Shown: piece by piece, positions 11,364 through 24,100 of the stretch
How the letters are laid out: every line of letters begins with the position of its first letter
How positions within the stretch are numbered: position 1 is the first letter of the stretch
Assembly (NCBI GenBank): GCA_030407085.1
Contig: CM059583.1
Span: 21,116,001-21,180,000 of the forward strand
DNA: 64,000 nucleotides
DNA from: Trichopria drosophilae
Taxonomy: Eukaryota > Arthropoda > Insecta > Hymenoptera > Diapriidae
Direction of reading: 5' to 3'
Notes under the pieces: model-generated
What the model saw: only the letters and a program-made list of their open reading frames with translations
Databases searched by the model: none
What the model was told of the DNA's origin: nothing
Translations under genes and position numbers: made by a program

Positions 11364-14300
11364 TTGTTTGGTGAATTATTTCGGTTAAAAATCAGATAAG
11401 TAGAGTATTAGAAAGTGAACATGTTATTTATTAAAATTCTTATTTGTCGTTGATTACGAATCTGTTATCAAAATGGAAATAAATTAGAGATAAACTGCAT
11501 TATAAGTGCGCAGGCAACTTTTTGGTTATAATTACATCAAAATCTAGATAATATTCCAGAACATATAGAAATTGAACAAATTGATCATAACAGAAAACAA
11601 CATTTATACGTTTTCCTGTAAAATTTGTCAAAATTTTTTTAGTTTTCATCCCATTAATAGTTCATGTCTTTTATTCACTGTTAGAAATGTTCGGAAAATT
11701 CGGATACTTTTATGTTACCAGAATGACAGAATTTTACTAAAACCTGTAACAAATTATGTAATGGTACGAGAAAATTACGAAACTCGTAACAGAAACATGA
11801 ATATGAATCAATAGCGAAGGTGAAGTTAGTTTGGTTTGTCGCCGCCAGGGGCAGACGCGACGTTAACATCGTTACAAGAGACGTCCGAGGTTCCTGTTAA
11901 GTAAGAAGACTTATTTATGATCACAAACATTTTAACATCGAGTGTAATGAGAGTTGTAAGTATATATTAAAAAATGTAATTTTTTGTTTTCGCAATGTTT
12001 AGTGTATTTAATCTCAAAAGTATCAGAACTAAAAATTAACGCTAACACCTAACCTAACATTTGTTTTTCGTAGTTGTTTTATGGCTTTTTTTGTGAAAAT
12101 ATCCTTTTTCACGTAATATTACAAGGTGAGGTTAAAAAAATTTTTAAAGATTTTAATTTACAATTTTTGAAGAAAAATTTCCGAAAAAAGGTATTTAAAA
12201 AATTCAATTAAACCTTTGGGGCAGTAATTTTAAAATTTTGGGTGTGGACCGGTTTAGAATTAAGACTTCGAAAATAAATAAGTCCTCTGATTAACGTGCA
12301 AACTGCATGATACACGGGACTTATTTTTTCAAATTCAACCTTGATTATCTGACATAACAAATAATAAAACTTTTTTTCATTTAAAGGGTAATTTAATGTT
12401 CTACAAGATACATTTATCGAAAAAACAACATTTCAATATTTAAATACACATAACGACGGATAACTATATACAATGTTTCTACGAACAAAATCCGGCATTT
12501 TCATTAGAATTTGAAGTTCATAACTCTCCGAATTGCGGTGCTGCTACATCTTATCGATTTCTCACTGCTAAAATGAGTTACTCCGATAATATAAACCGCT
12601 ACCTTAGCAACATATTTTTTAGTAATTCTGATATTATTCCGGAAAACGTATTTTAGATTTCGTAATAAGATTTTAAGAAGCTGATTTTCTTTTGCATGGA
12701 TATAATTGGTCCTTAATCAAATCTAGAGCGTTGAAGTTGGAAAAATCATGAGTTTCATAATTTTAAATTTTATCATTATAACTTGCTCCATTTTCATCTT
12801 GCTTACTAAATTCTTATCTTGAAATTATTTTATGAATATTGTCCAAATTATTTATCTAGACTTTGAATTCTAAATAATAGTTGGTTAGAAGGTCTGAGCC
12901 ATTCAATGATAGGTGTTGTAATTTCAATCCTTTCAAAAAATCAAAGCATAAGAACAGGGCTTCTCTTCGTCGTGTGATATCGACACAAATTAAGGTGCTA
13001 CAAAATGTTCACACTAGTTCGTTGCTTCGTCATTCTCCTGCCTAGAAACAAAAGTTAATTGAATATTCGATTGCGAATTATTACTGCAAATCACTCATAA
13101 ATTGTAATAATCTCAGTAATTTTTCGGACTTCAAAGATGACGACAATACCTCGTGAAAATTCTTGTAAAATACGTTAAAAATTACTAAGAATGATGTTTC
13201 TACAATTGAATATTTTAAACCGTACCAATTCATCCTACACAAGATAGTTAATTTTATGTTTATAGAATTTATGATCTGTAAAAATGGAAAACAATTTTAT
13301 TTTATTCAATGTAAACTTGAATTGTAGTCATACTTGATGTGGTATATATTGTACATTTCATCCTGTAAGTATCTTGTCTTTTGTTGTAATTGTAATACAA
13401 ATTCTTCCACCATCAGCATTTCATATTATATTCAGTAAAAAAAATTCATCTAAAAAAATAAGCAAATGATAAAACTAAACGAAAAAGAAGATTTTTGACA
13501 AACCTCCTGAATCTCCACATGTTACGAATTGGAAACATTGATTCCCTAAAAATGATCAATGGCAAATGGGTATTCATAAAAAAATTTTAAAAATGGGGAA
13601 AATGTTATAGTTCAATTATGTTTTCATATATTTTGCCACCATTTCAAAATAGCAAAATCTTGTTCCACTAATACTGTCGATCTCTGATTTCTATATAATT
13701 CTTGAAAAAAAATGGTAAAAAACTACAACAACCATATTTTCGTATTTTTAGCTACCATATTTAATTCTGCAATATTGATACTATTATTGTCTATTTGCGA
13801 TCATATCCCATCTGACATGGGTTCAGAACGCATTTCTGGTCTATTGAAAACAGAAATTTGAAAAAATGACGAAATACTGACTTTTGACAATTTTTTGACG
13901 TTCTGTCATTTTTTAACTCACCTTGTCGAATATAATTTTTTCAAACAGTAGGATATGGAAGTTTAGATATTAATTGCACGATCTAAGGAGCTTTTAGTTG
14001 AATCGCTAAGGTATTTTAAAGAAAAAATATTGAATTACAAAAAAAAACGTGCCGAAAAAATTTACATATTTTCAATTAAAACCTAAAAATAACCTGCAAG
14101 TCGAGTTTTTTTTTATTTTAACATCTCGAAATGAAAGAGCAACCTCAAAAATATCCAGGTGTAGAGTGGTATAAATTAATTTATCGTTTTTATCAAATAT
14201 AACGTCGTTGAATCGAAAGCTTTAACAAATTGCAATTTTGACGTTAATCGGTTAAAATCAGAAAAAGTTAAGAAAATCTTCCAAAACTATTTCTGTCGTA

Positions 14301-17300
14301 AAAATTATCCCTTTTTCAGATTCTGCAGTTAAAGTTTGGTTATTGTTACCTCGAAGAAAGTTATGGCATATTTCATGAAAGAAATCAGAATTTTTTAATA
14401 ATACATAAAATTTATTATTTTTATAAAATCTAAAATATCTCGTCCTCGTACCATCAGCTATCAAAATCGATGGTTGGTTATATCGTAAAATTCAAGATGG
14501 AGGACATGAAAATGGCGTCCAAGAGTAACAAAGAATGTTTAACGCTCTTATACATTACAAAACATTAAAATTTGGAATTGTTTTAATAAAAATGTATACA
14601 CAAATATTTTGAGGGATGATGAACATAAAAAAATACGCTGTGTCACTTTGAATTTTCAAAAACTGAATTGACATTTGCATTGAGCATTCCACAAAATGTG
14701 TATCCACTGTCGTGGCAGTTATTTCAAGTTTTGAGGTTACATATCTAAATATTACACGTCAAAATATTGCGTTAAAAAATTCATGACATAATAGCCCATG
14801 TCGAAATATTAAAAGACAAAAATATAATGCCACTCAGAAAATTGCGACTACAATTTTTGTTCTTTTTAACCAAATTTTAGTTTTTGAGTCTGAAAGAGGG
14901 ATCAATTTTACTTTAAAAATGATCTCGGGCATCTTTTCAAACTTTTTCTTTTATTTAAAATGACAATGTAAAATCGTGGCGCATTTTGCATCCTCCTTGA
15001 TTTTAATATCCTGAATGGACATTTTCCACTAGTTTTCGGCGCTTATATTTTCGGTATAAAAATGTCAAAAATTTCAAAGCAACCATACCTGGCGTGCAAT
15101 TGAGTGAACTTTCAGAATTTTTCATTAGATTTTCGAAAAAATGCAACTGTGTGAAAGTGTATATGATTATTTCCAAAAAGCATGTATTTTTTAACTGTAT
15201 TTTTGTATCTAAACGTTTTATATTGAATGCGTTTCAGAATTCCTGTTTAAAGTACAGAAATCGTGGCCTCGAGACTTGAACTTTACAATGTGCATGTTGA
15301 CATTTTGAGAATAAAGATGAAAGCGTCCAAAATGGCGGCTCAGACACGAAACAATCTTTTTTATTTGAATATGACAGACTCTCAGAAAAAATGTTGCTGA
15401 ACATAAAGTCATTGGAATTAGTCAAAGGTTTCGTGTGATTTATTAACAAATTTATACAAAATATATTTTGTAATAAATACTAATGACAATAGAATCAACA
15501 ATAATTAGTTATATTTTAAACAGTTTTATATGTCATAACTTTTAGTTGTATATTTATAGAGTGAAACATTCAATACTACATTTGTTTTTTACTATGTTCA
15601 GCTGTTTTACTTTTACTGAAATATTGAATCAGGTATTTTTTTCCTGTTTGCATCAACTATATTTTCTATTTTGTTTTTCTATTATTTTGTGAGATAATAA
15701 ACACCATTTATTCCATTCGGTATATTTATTTTTAATATAAATACATTCAATGTTTTCATTAGAATTTAGTTCATACATTCGGCGTAGGACATGCAAAAGT
15801 TGTAAAATTAATCATTTTATTATTTTTTTATTCAATTTTCAATTACTGCATAATATACTACTGAAATTTACAATAATTTCATTTTTTTTCAAATATTTTA
15901 ATGATAACTTGCAGGAATGAAAATTATTTTATCTCGATCACTGAACAACCCTGTACCACCCAAATTATCGGATATGGCAATTTTATTTTTATTAACTTAT
16001 GAAATTGATGCAAAACGTCTACAAATAAGTAATTTTATAAGAACTTTTGAAAATGTAAATATTGTAATAGTTATATAAAAAAATACAAGAAATAATAAAG
16101 TTTCTTTCTATATATACTGTAGGTTTTCTATAGAGATTATTCTAATATTACTTAATAATTGCTAAAATTGTAAATATACCCTTTTATTCGATATATACTT
16201 GTATGCGATCACATGTGAAAATTCTTTTTAAAAAACGTTTGGTGCGCTATTTACCCTGAGGTTAGCTTTTTGCCGACTTCTTAAATTGGCCGACATGATC
16301 GTAGTAAATCCTAAAAAAATTCCAGCTTGACAGAAATAAGTCAGCTAAAATGAAACCATCTCCCAGGTTATTACATCAAGTGAGATATTAAAATAGGTTT
16401 ATGAAAAATGGGAAATACTTCAACGGAACAATAAATTTTCATGAGTTTCGCAATGACGTGCATGAATTCTAGCATGTTCCATGCATTCTATATCATGCAG
16501 TTATGCAACACTTCAAGTAAAACGACTTGTTGCTTATTCATTTCGTAACACTTATATACAACATTTATTTTAACGTTATTTGACAATATTATTGATATTG
16601 TATTATCGAAAACATATTGCTGTTTGAGACCCTCGACCTTTTCTCTGGTACAAGTTAGAAAACCCAGGTTAATATTTAATAACTATTTCTATCGAGTATA
16701 AAGGCAAGGTCAAAATTTGCAATTCGAAAGACATAAGACGAGTTATTTATAAAATTATTATTTGTTTATTGTACGAGAAAAAACGGTCTTGAAAATTATT
16801 ATTCAATCAAACATCAGAGTTGTCGATTTTTTAATTCGAAATAAACCAAATTTTTATGCTTGCAATATATATTTTAATAAAAAATATGAGAACCTTAAAC
16901 GAGCCAATCATGATGTTTGCGTTGCATAATTTTAATTTTTCTAACTATTTTTTTTCTCATCACAGAAACTCGTCAGCTCAATCAGGAATAATGCAAATTT
17001 TGACAGAAATATTCATAATTTTTTTATGATGGTGACAATGGAAACGTCAGATTGTCTTAAGATTTTCAAAAAAATAAGAAACATAAATTTTAATATTTCT
17101 CGTGGTTAAAAAAAATAAGAATATAGTACCAAAGTTGGACACCAAATATCGAGTAGATGTCTTTAGTAACGACAAAATAATTTCGCTTCAAAACTAGGTT
17201 GCTGTTTAATTTTAGTTCAAAAGTATTCTTAAATTAACAACTACTTTAATATGGACTGTAACTCTTAGATGATAAGAAAATGTTTAGTAAAATTGCATGT

Positions 17301-18542
17301 AAGTGACCTGGATAGTTAAAAAGGACCTTATAGATTTTCATTATTTTCAAGGATTATTATAGAAAACGATGTGATCTTTTCAATGCAATATAAATTATTT
17401 ATTTTCTAAGAAACTATATAATAATTAGAATTGCCTTTGCAGAGCCCGAATTTTAAAAATTTTATTAAGTTATCTTTAATTTACATTTTTTAGTGAAACT
17501 TTAGAACTCTTAAGAAAAGCTGAGAAAGTACGTTTTTGTGTTTTTCATCAAAAATACAAATCCCACAAAAACATGCTTCCAACCAAAAAGATAGAGCATC
17601 AAATTTTCTACACAAACGGTTATGCCGAAGAAGATGAATAAAAATGACAATAATTAAGTTGACATGTCCAGTATGTTCTAGCATAACAGTTTAAAAAGAA
17701 TATAGTGATCTGGGAAGGAGTTTGTGTGCAAAGTAGAGCTTTTCAGTTCTTAGTACATTATTATTTATTTAATACCATTAACGATCGAATGTACATTAAT
17801 TAATATAAGAAATTAAATCACTTAAGAAGATTCGTCTTATATATTACATAATAATGCTGCGGCAAAAATGAAGGGTGTCGGACGCTTAAAATTGTCTAAA
17901 TTCACTCTTCCATTACTCTTTTGTAACGCTTAAATGCTATTTTAAGCGTGAATATATACAAGAAACGCTTAATACACTCTTCGATTTTTACCAGGGAATA
18001 TTCTGATAGTTGAAAAAAATAAATTAGAAAGAATAAATATTTCTTAATCTATTGAATAATGTTGACAATTTGGCGCCGTATTCAAATTCATGACTGCTGA
18101 AACTCAATATTGACCTCCAATCTTGAAGAGCGATCTCAAAGCGTTAAGTCGACTTTAAGATGACTTATTATTACCTGTAAGTTGGACATTAGAGAACTAT
18201 AAGACAACTATAAGTGACGTTTTAGTTTTGTGTGTACAGGGTTAGTATAGTCGATTAATCTTGACGAACAAAAGCAGAGCTCCCGATAACAGCAGATCAA
18301 TTCATTTTACTCTTGATTGTTCGTTCAAATATTCCAATATTTTACCATTTGTTGCATTCTGATCTATACGATTAAAATAAAAACATGCTGGATTTTATTC
18401 AGTCCACTTTACAAATATGACACTTTATTTTCAAATTATTATATTTAATATAAAATGAATGACATTGCAAGAAGGTAAAAAATTTTAAAATTAAATATTG
18501 TTTAGTCAAATAATTCACCGTTTGTTGACTGAAATGATCCAA
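11364..18542. other. Intergenic DNA, no gene recognised
   Basis: No coding block with recognisable motifs was found on either strand. Isolated ATGGCGG-like words occur near 14,512 and 15,333. Around 18,060-18,130 lies a diverged copy of the right half of the 10.4-kb TTAA element (shared phrases GCTGAAACTCAAT and TTGACCTC). The rest is low-complexity AT-rich sequence. Confidence 0.5.
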
Positions 18543-18546
18543 TTAA

Positions 18547-20153
18547 CCCTTCAAGGGCCAACATTTAGAAACTTAACATAAAGTTTGACAGTACATTAAA
18601 TCGCAATGAAAAAATCTAGTGGTGTTTTTTACAGAACAAACCTCGCTCTTTCGAATGGCTTATATCAAGAAATACTATAAATTCAAAAATAAAAACGTTA
18701 CACGCGGTTACTGAATAAAAGATTCTTCTAGGTTTCTTTTTTATTCATCGTTATTTTTTGTATTATTTCCGCATTACAATATTTTAAATGTGTATAAATA
18801 ATACTTTCAAGATATCTGTGCTTCAATATGGTGATGGTTATTTTCAGAAAATAAGATATTATCCGCAGAATTGTCTCGGGAACACAACTTTGCAATGAGA
18901 ATTTGTTTCAAATTTTCAGGATGCCATAACTCTAAAACAATTAGCTTTCTCTCATTTTTTTTATTGACAACCTTTTATAAAAGCTCAAAATAAAAGCAAA
19001 AAATCTCAAAATTATGTATATGCAGATTTCGATTTTTTCCTCGACAATAGCAAGATTTATAAATAATTAAAAACAACAAAAAAATCACAATTTTTTCAAA
19101 ATTGTTAGAAAATTTTTCAAAAGTTTCATAAATGTGAGATAATAAGTTTTTAACCCGAAAAATTCTGAAAGTGTGTTCTTTATTGAATGCTAAGATCTTC
19201 TCATTTTTAGCATTTATTTGCGAAAGTTGATTGTTTTGGAGCCAGGCATCTTGAAAATTAAGAAAAGAATTCTTATTTCAGAGAATATTTTTGAAACCGC
19301 CATATTGAATTTTTAACAAATATTCGTCACCATATTGAAGCCCGCCCAAATAGCAAAATAAAAAATAGTTCAGAAAGAACTTCTAATTCAACGATATGAT
19401 AGATAAATATTAAAACATGTATTCTAAAAGAGGTCGGATGCGTCAAATTATGAGATTTCTCTACCTAGAGGCCGTAATGATTTCATAATGATGTCAAATG
19501 AAAAAAACGTCATAAATTGTGTTTTTTTATTCATCAATAATAATAACAATAAACGTCTTTATTGCACAAAATCAAAATTGTACAAAGGGCGAGACACACT
19601 ACAATGCTGTTTCACAGCCTGACCTAAATTAATCACGTGTATTTGTTATTTTTTTTTTATTTTTGTATTTGCAGTATTTTTCGATACACCGATCAAAAGG
19701 GCCGAGTCTGATGTGGCTTAGCCGGCGTCAAACTTATAGCAATTATGTGTCATATTGGGAAGAATTTATGGTAAAAATTTGAGAAAAAAATGGGGGTTGT
19801 CGAGAATATATAATTTGTTTATTTTTAGTAAATCACCCCTCATTTTATTAATTTTGGAACTTTTTAAAAATTTCAAATGGGATTTTGAAGATGACAAGGC
19901 CCAAGAAAAAAAATCGATTACATTAATTTGAAAAAAAATTACGGGCGAAACAATATTGTCTTAGTGCTTTTTTAAGGTGTCACCTTTCAAAGTTCACCCA
20001 GATAACTTCGTTAAACGAAGTTTTTATGAAAAATAAAAAAATACGTGTCCCTTTATTTTTCATGAAGAATAACATATTTTAGGGACAGCTAATTCTACAA
20101 CTTGGAATTAGTTGGTCTGCATGATTTGAAATGGATTCCGTCCTTAATGAGTT
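18547..20153. mobile_element. Possible larger TTAA element, boundaries tentative
   Basis: TTAA followed by CCCTTCAAGGGCC starts at 18,543. A weakly matching inverted end (CTCATTAAGGAC when read inward) lies against the TTAA at about 20,153. Inside are a GCCATATTGAATTTTTAACA segment near 19,300 and an inserted LINE tail. A segment of about 40 bp near 18,580 (AAGTTTGACAGTAC) recurs near 36,185. The two ends match only moderately, so this pairing may be wrong. Confidence 0.3.
19532..19625 (-). mobile_element. 3' tail of the same non-LTR retrotransposon, inverted
   Basis: Read on the minus strand it repeats the 11.27-kb tail: AGGCTGTGAAACAGC, GTGTCTCGCCCTTTGTACAA, then CAATAAAGACGTTTATTG and a (TTA)-rich end. 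It is a second dead-on-arrival copy. Confidence 0.75.
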
Positions 20154-20732
20154 AATAAGGAAGTTTATCTTCACATTTTTACACGTTCGGTGGAATGGTC
20201 ACAAAAGTGTCATCGAAAACTCTGTCTGTTGTCCAAAAGTTGAAAAATTTATTTCCTTTGTAGTGAAGTGAAAAATGATTTGACCGTTTGTTGCCGGCAG
20301 CTGTTTAAATACAGTTAATAATTCTGCAAGCTGATTTGTCCAATCACTTTGTTTTACGCATTCTTAACTGCCAATCACTCTATTCGGAAAAAAAGAGAAA
20401 TGTCTCAGCATCCTTGAACGTAACTCCCGACCCACCTGTTAAGCGCATCGCAACCGTAAACATTTACATCATTAACGACCGGAATATCAACAGACTCGAC
20501 GCGCGGCCTGAGGTCGCGAACACGTGCGTAACTTGTGGTCCATTCCAGCGTCCCATCGTTTACCATATTCCTCTTCTCGGATTCGAAGAAATCTTCGGAC
20601 GATCCGTTCATTCCGGGAAGTCGCTCGGTTAGTTTTCCTATCTCGGCCAGCAGGGAGAACAACGAGATTTTCCGGATTATAACGCGTACACCTTCAGAAA
20701 AAGCTTGCGAAGAAAATCTTGTCGGGCGAGCA

Positions 20733-20750
20733 GCAGCGCCCTCTGATGGC
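20733..20750 (-). promoter_or_regulatory. CTCF-like motif upstream of Calsyntenin
   Basis: AGCGCCCTCTGATGGC matches the reverse complement of the known CTCF core (GCGCCCTCTGGTGG) with one change. It lies about 340 bp upstream of the start codon inside the CpG block. Weaker look-alikes are at 26,415, 30,942 and 54,286. A match by eye does not prove occupancy. Confidence 0.4.
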
Positions 20751-20965
20751 GTCGTGCATTTTTCCAACGAATCGATATTCCGCTCAAATATTGACTCGGC
20801 GGCGCTCGTGCGTCGTCGGCCGTTTCCGCCTACGGTGAGCGGAGTGTCGTGCGTCTTCGGTGGGGGCGGCGAAGCAGAAGGTGGCGGCGATCGCGGACGG
20901 TGTCGCAAACGCCGCAGCAGCAAACGCGGACGAGTCGTCGTTCGTTCGAGTCGCTTTCGCGCGAG

Positions 20966-20974
20966 ATGCGCTAA
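20966..20974 (+). promoter_or_regulatory. Minimal upstream ORF (Met-Arg-stop)
   Basis: ATGCGCTAA lies 107 bp before the Calsyntenin start and would be in the 5' leader if transcription starts upstream of it. A two-codon uORF can modestly lower initiation downstream. Its use is inference. Confidence 0.35.
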
Positions 20975-21080
20975 ACAAAAAAAAAACCGAGTGAAACGAG
21001 ATAAGTTTTTTTCGCGAGTTTTCACTTCGTTCGCGAGTCGTCACCGAGTATAAACGGCCGTGCCGTGCCGTCGTCGCGAA

Positions 21081-21177
21081 ATGTTGGGTGCAGTGTTGTT
21101 TTTCGCGAGCCTCACGCTCGGATTCTCGCAGGCGGTTCTCCTCGAGCCGACACCGACCTCCGCCAGCAATCATGGAG
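21081..21177 (+). CDS. Cals: Cals exon 1: signal peptide
   Basis: Encodes residues 1-32. MLGAVLFFASLTLGFSQA is a good eukaryotic signal peptide, probably cleaved after SQA. Purine at -3 (GAAATG) is an acceptable start context. The donor GAG|GTGATT at 21,178 leaves phase 1, and the split codon is completed by exon 2 as valine. The donor is a little weak at +5/+6 but is the only one that joins in frame. Confidence 0.85.
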
Positions 21178-24100
21178 GTGATTTCATTTCTCGCGGCGTC
21201 TCACTCCCACTCGCCGTTTCTCATCTCCTCTCCCTCTCGCACGTCCCCGTTTCTATATCCTCTCTCCCTCGCTCCCTTTATACCTGTCCTCCTCTCGCTG
21301 ATCGCGAACGTCTGGCGCGATCGATTTTACACACACCGAACTTTTGCCCTTTTTCCACTCGGCCTCCCCTCGTCGTCGCATCTATTCGCCTCGTTGTTTA
21401 TGACCTGGGTGGGTGGTTGTTGCTCGTGCGATCATCGCACGCACCTCTTGCAGGGACGACGATTTTCCATTTTCAAAAAAATTTCCCTACATGTCGACCG
21501 CTAGGGATCGATCGCAGGTAATCCAGTGAGAGAAATCGCGGTTACGAAAGAGGATTCTCGGGCATCTTTTTTCGGCGGCGAAGGCCTCGATCGCAGGTGC
21601 AGTTTTCGAGGGACGGAGAGAGAGCACCTGCACACACGGTCCGCAGTGCCCCTTCCGAGGGCCATCTCTCTCTCTCTTCCTCTTTTACCCTCCTGCATGC
21701 CACCGTCTCTCTCTGGCTTTCTGTTATGGCGATTTCTGGTGGATTGACGAGACCATTATACCTCCTGCCTTCCTTTCTTTCTGCACGTCGTTTTTCTTAT
21801 GCTTTCTTCGACCAGAGAAGAGGCCCCCGATCGTCGTTAATTGGGGAGGCCGCACCGATCACAAAGGCTTTCATAATTGCGAATTTTTTCGATAATCTCT
21901 GGCTTCCCAGAACTGTAATTGCTAGTTTAGGACAAATTACTTTAAACAACGTGAAATTCGAGAGGGGATTTTGCTGCGGTAATTGAACGAAACTTCCGAA
22001 ACAAGGAAAATTTATTACGAACGGTGAAATTACGTTCGCAGCATTATTGTCTTGGACCAGCGGGTCTTCCGTGTGGAAGACCGTTATTGGTATTTTACAA
22101 GTTTTTCAATATGGTGCGGCACATCTGGATACAGGGTTTGACGAAGTAGTGAAAAACCTTTGCGGTATTGCGGGGCAATTGTACGATCAAACGAACTTAC
22201 CTATAAAAAACAGTTGGAGGATTGCAAACGTAATTGTGGTTGGTACGCTGTAAAACTAGCTTACTGTAAGTCACGTCAGGGTTAATTTATGGCGAGAAAC
22301 AGCACAGGTATAGAAAGGACACTCTTGGGCTTTGTTCGGAAGGGAATCTCTTTGAACTGCCCTTCTTTGGAACGTTACAACATTTTTGTGTTTACTCGAA
22401 ATGACATAACAATACCGCACTGCAATTTATAAGTGGTGGGCTTCTGTTACTTTATATTCTATACATGTGTAATGAGGAGGGTGCGTTACGAACTAATTCC
22501 TAGTTATAGTTTCCAACATTCGGAATATATTATTTTGTTATTTCCGGAATCTAGAGCAGCTTGAACTCAATTTTGAAACTCTCGCGAGGAATAAAGTAAT
22601 AAACAGAACAGGAAATGCAGAGAAGCACAAAATGGAGGTGTTATAAACAAAGAAGAGATTTATCTTAGGACTGTGATGAAAAATATCATGACCAGTCAAG
22701 AATATCTATCTTCTTACAACATAATAGCAATCTCGAAATTTCCTGGAGTACAAAATCACTTTTTGTAAATCTCTCTTCGTAAAGTTAAATTGGAAAAAGT
22801 TTATCTAGTTTTACAATGAAATTTGTTCTTCGAGGTACTAGATGATCTTTTGCATGAATAACTTTTCACTCTTCGAATAACCTTTTTCAAAAGGGTCTTT
22901 CATTGTAAATATACACTGAACAAATTTTCCTTGGAAAAATTCCCATAAGAGCGAGGACAATTTCTTGCAGTATGGGGATTTATCCAAGGAAAATTTTCTC
23001 CGTGTACAAGTGAATTTTTAGTCCAAGAAAAAGCGAGTTGAGGTCTAACCGATGGGTTTGAAGATTCCGAGTCAATTTTGAATTTAACCCTCCTGAGCAC
23101 GAGTTTTTCTTTTCTCATATGGAAACAATGTAGTTTGGACGAGTATACTCGGAAGAAAACAGAACCATACAATAATTCTACAATGTTATTTTCGACGTGG
23201 GTCCTGTAATTGAGTCCGTACTCTCCACGAGTCTTCTTAAGAGAAAATTGCAAGACATAAGCCGAAAACTTATTATTTATGAATTATATCCGCGTTCTCA
23301 AACTTATCAAAAGCATGGGACCTTTGGTTTACTTTTGTTCAGATTTGAATTGGGACAAGTCGACCAAATTTAAGATATTCGTTAAAAAAATCGAAATATT
23401 TCGAGTATAGTTTATTTATTCTTTTTGTTCGTAGACATAACTGTTAGGGGACCGGATTTTAAGGAGGTTTATTTCGCCGAAAACTGGTAGAAAAGGTATC
23501 ATGTATCGTCGATGGCTCATGAATAAACGTCGATCAAGGGTCAAGCTGTTATAATAGCTCTCTGGCAATAACCTTTGTTAAAAATTTAAATTTTAACATA
23601 TTTTACCGTCCATAAAATTATATTGGTTCATAATTGCATCCCTCGCACAAAGGAATGTATTGTTCCAGAAAGTCTAATTAAACATTTGGGGGGTACGGGG
23701 TGGATAAAAAGGAGTGGGGAGACCTAGCTTATATTAAATTATATTAAAGATTGTATTAATATTGGAAAAACGCATACTTACATCTAAAAACAAGTAGTAT
23801 ATAGAAGCCCACTATATTGAATAATTAGATATCGAAAATTAAGTCGTTTGAACACATTCCGAAAGTATACGCCATTTTATTTTCGATATCTATCTAATTA
23901 TCCAACTATACCCTGCACCTCTTAATTATCTATTGAGCATTGAAGATGTAAAACAAATTCAAAATACAAAACTTGACAGCGAATGTGAAGTGCAAGAGTT
24001 CTCAATTGTGCAAGAAGAAAAAAGATAAATTACAGTTTATGAAATGTACTCATTCCCTGTACAAAAAATACGTCTGCCTTTCAATCACTATAGAAAAGAA

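Larger units (their letters stand above)
20380..21640 (+). promoter_or_regulatory. CpG-rich promoter and 5' UTR region of Calsyntenin
   Basis: Base composition changes abruptly here. CpG words (CGCG, TCGTCG, GCGGCGG) become dense from about 20,380 to 21,640, against AT-rich sequence on both sides, and exon 1 lies inside. Transcription probably starts somewhere in 20,400-20,950. No convincing TATA box is positioned for the ATG at 21,081, as expected for a CpG-type dispersed promoter. Long open frames on both strands here (for example 206 codons on the minus strand) are a by-product of the GC-rich, stop-poor composition. Confidence 0.7.

Noticed and set aside
20405..21025. 206-codon open frame on the minus strand, and a 172-codon one on the plus strand
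   Set aside because: Both lie in the CpG-rich promoter, where stop codons are rare. They are arginine/serine/proline-rich with no domain and overlap the 5' UTR of Cals.
21049..21054. TATAAA just before the Cals start codon
   Set aside because: It is only 27 bp from the ATG, so it would leave almost no leader. More likely chance within the leader.
21060..21080. Extending Cals seven codons upstream
   Set aside because: The codon at 21,060 is GTG, not ATG, and the signal peptide starts cleanly at the ATG at 21,081.
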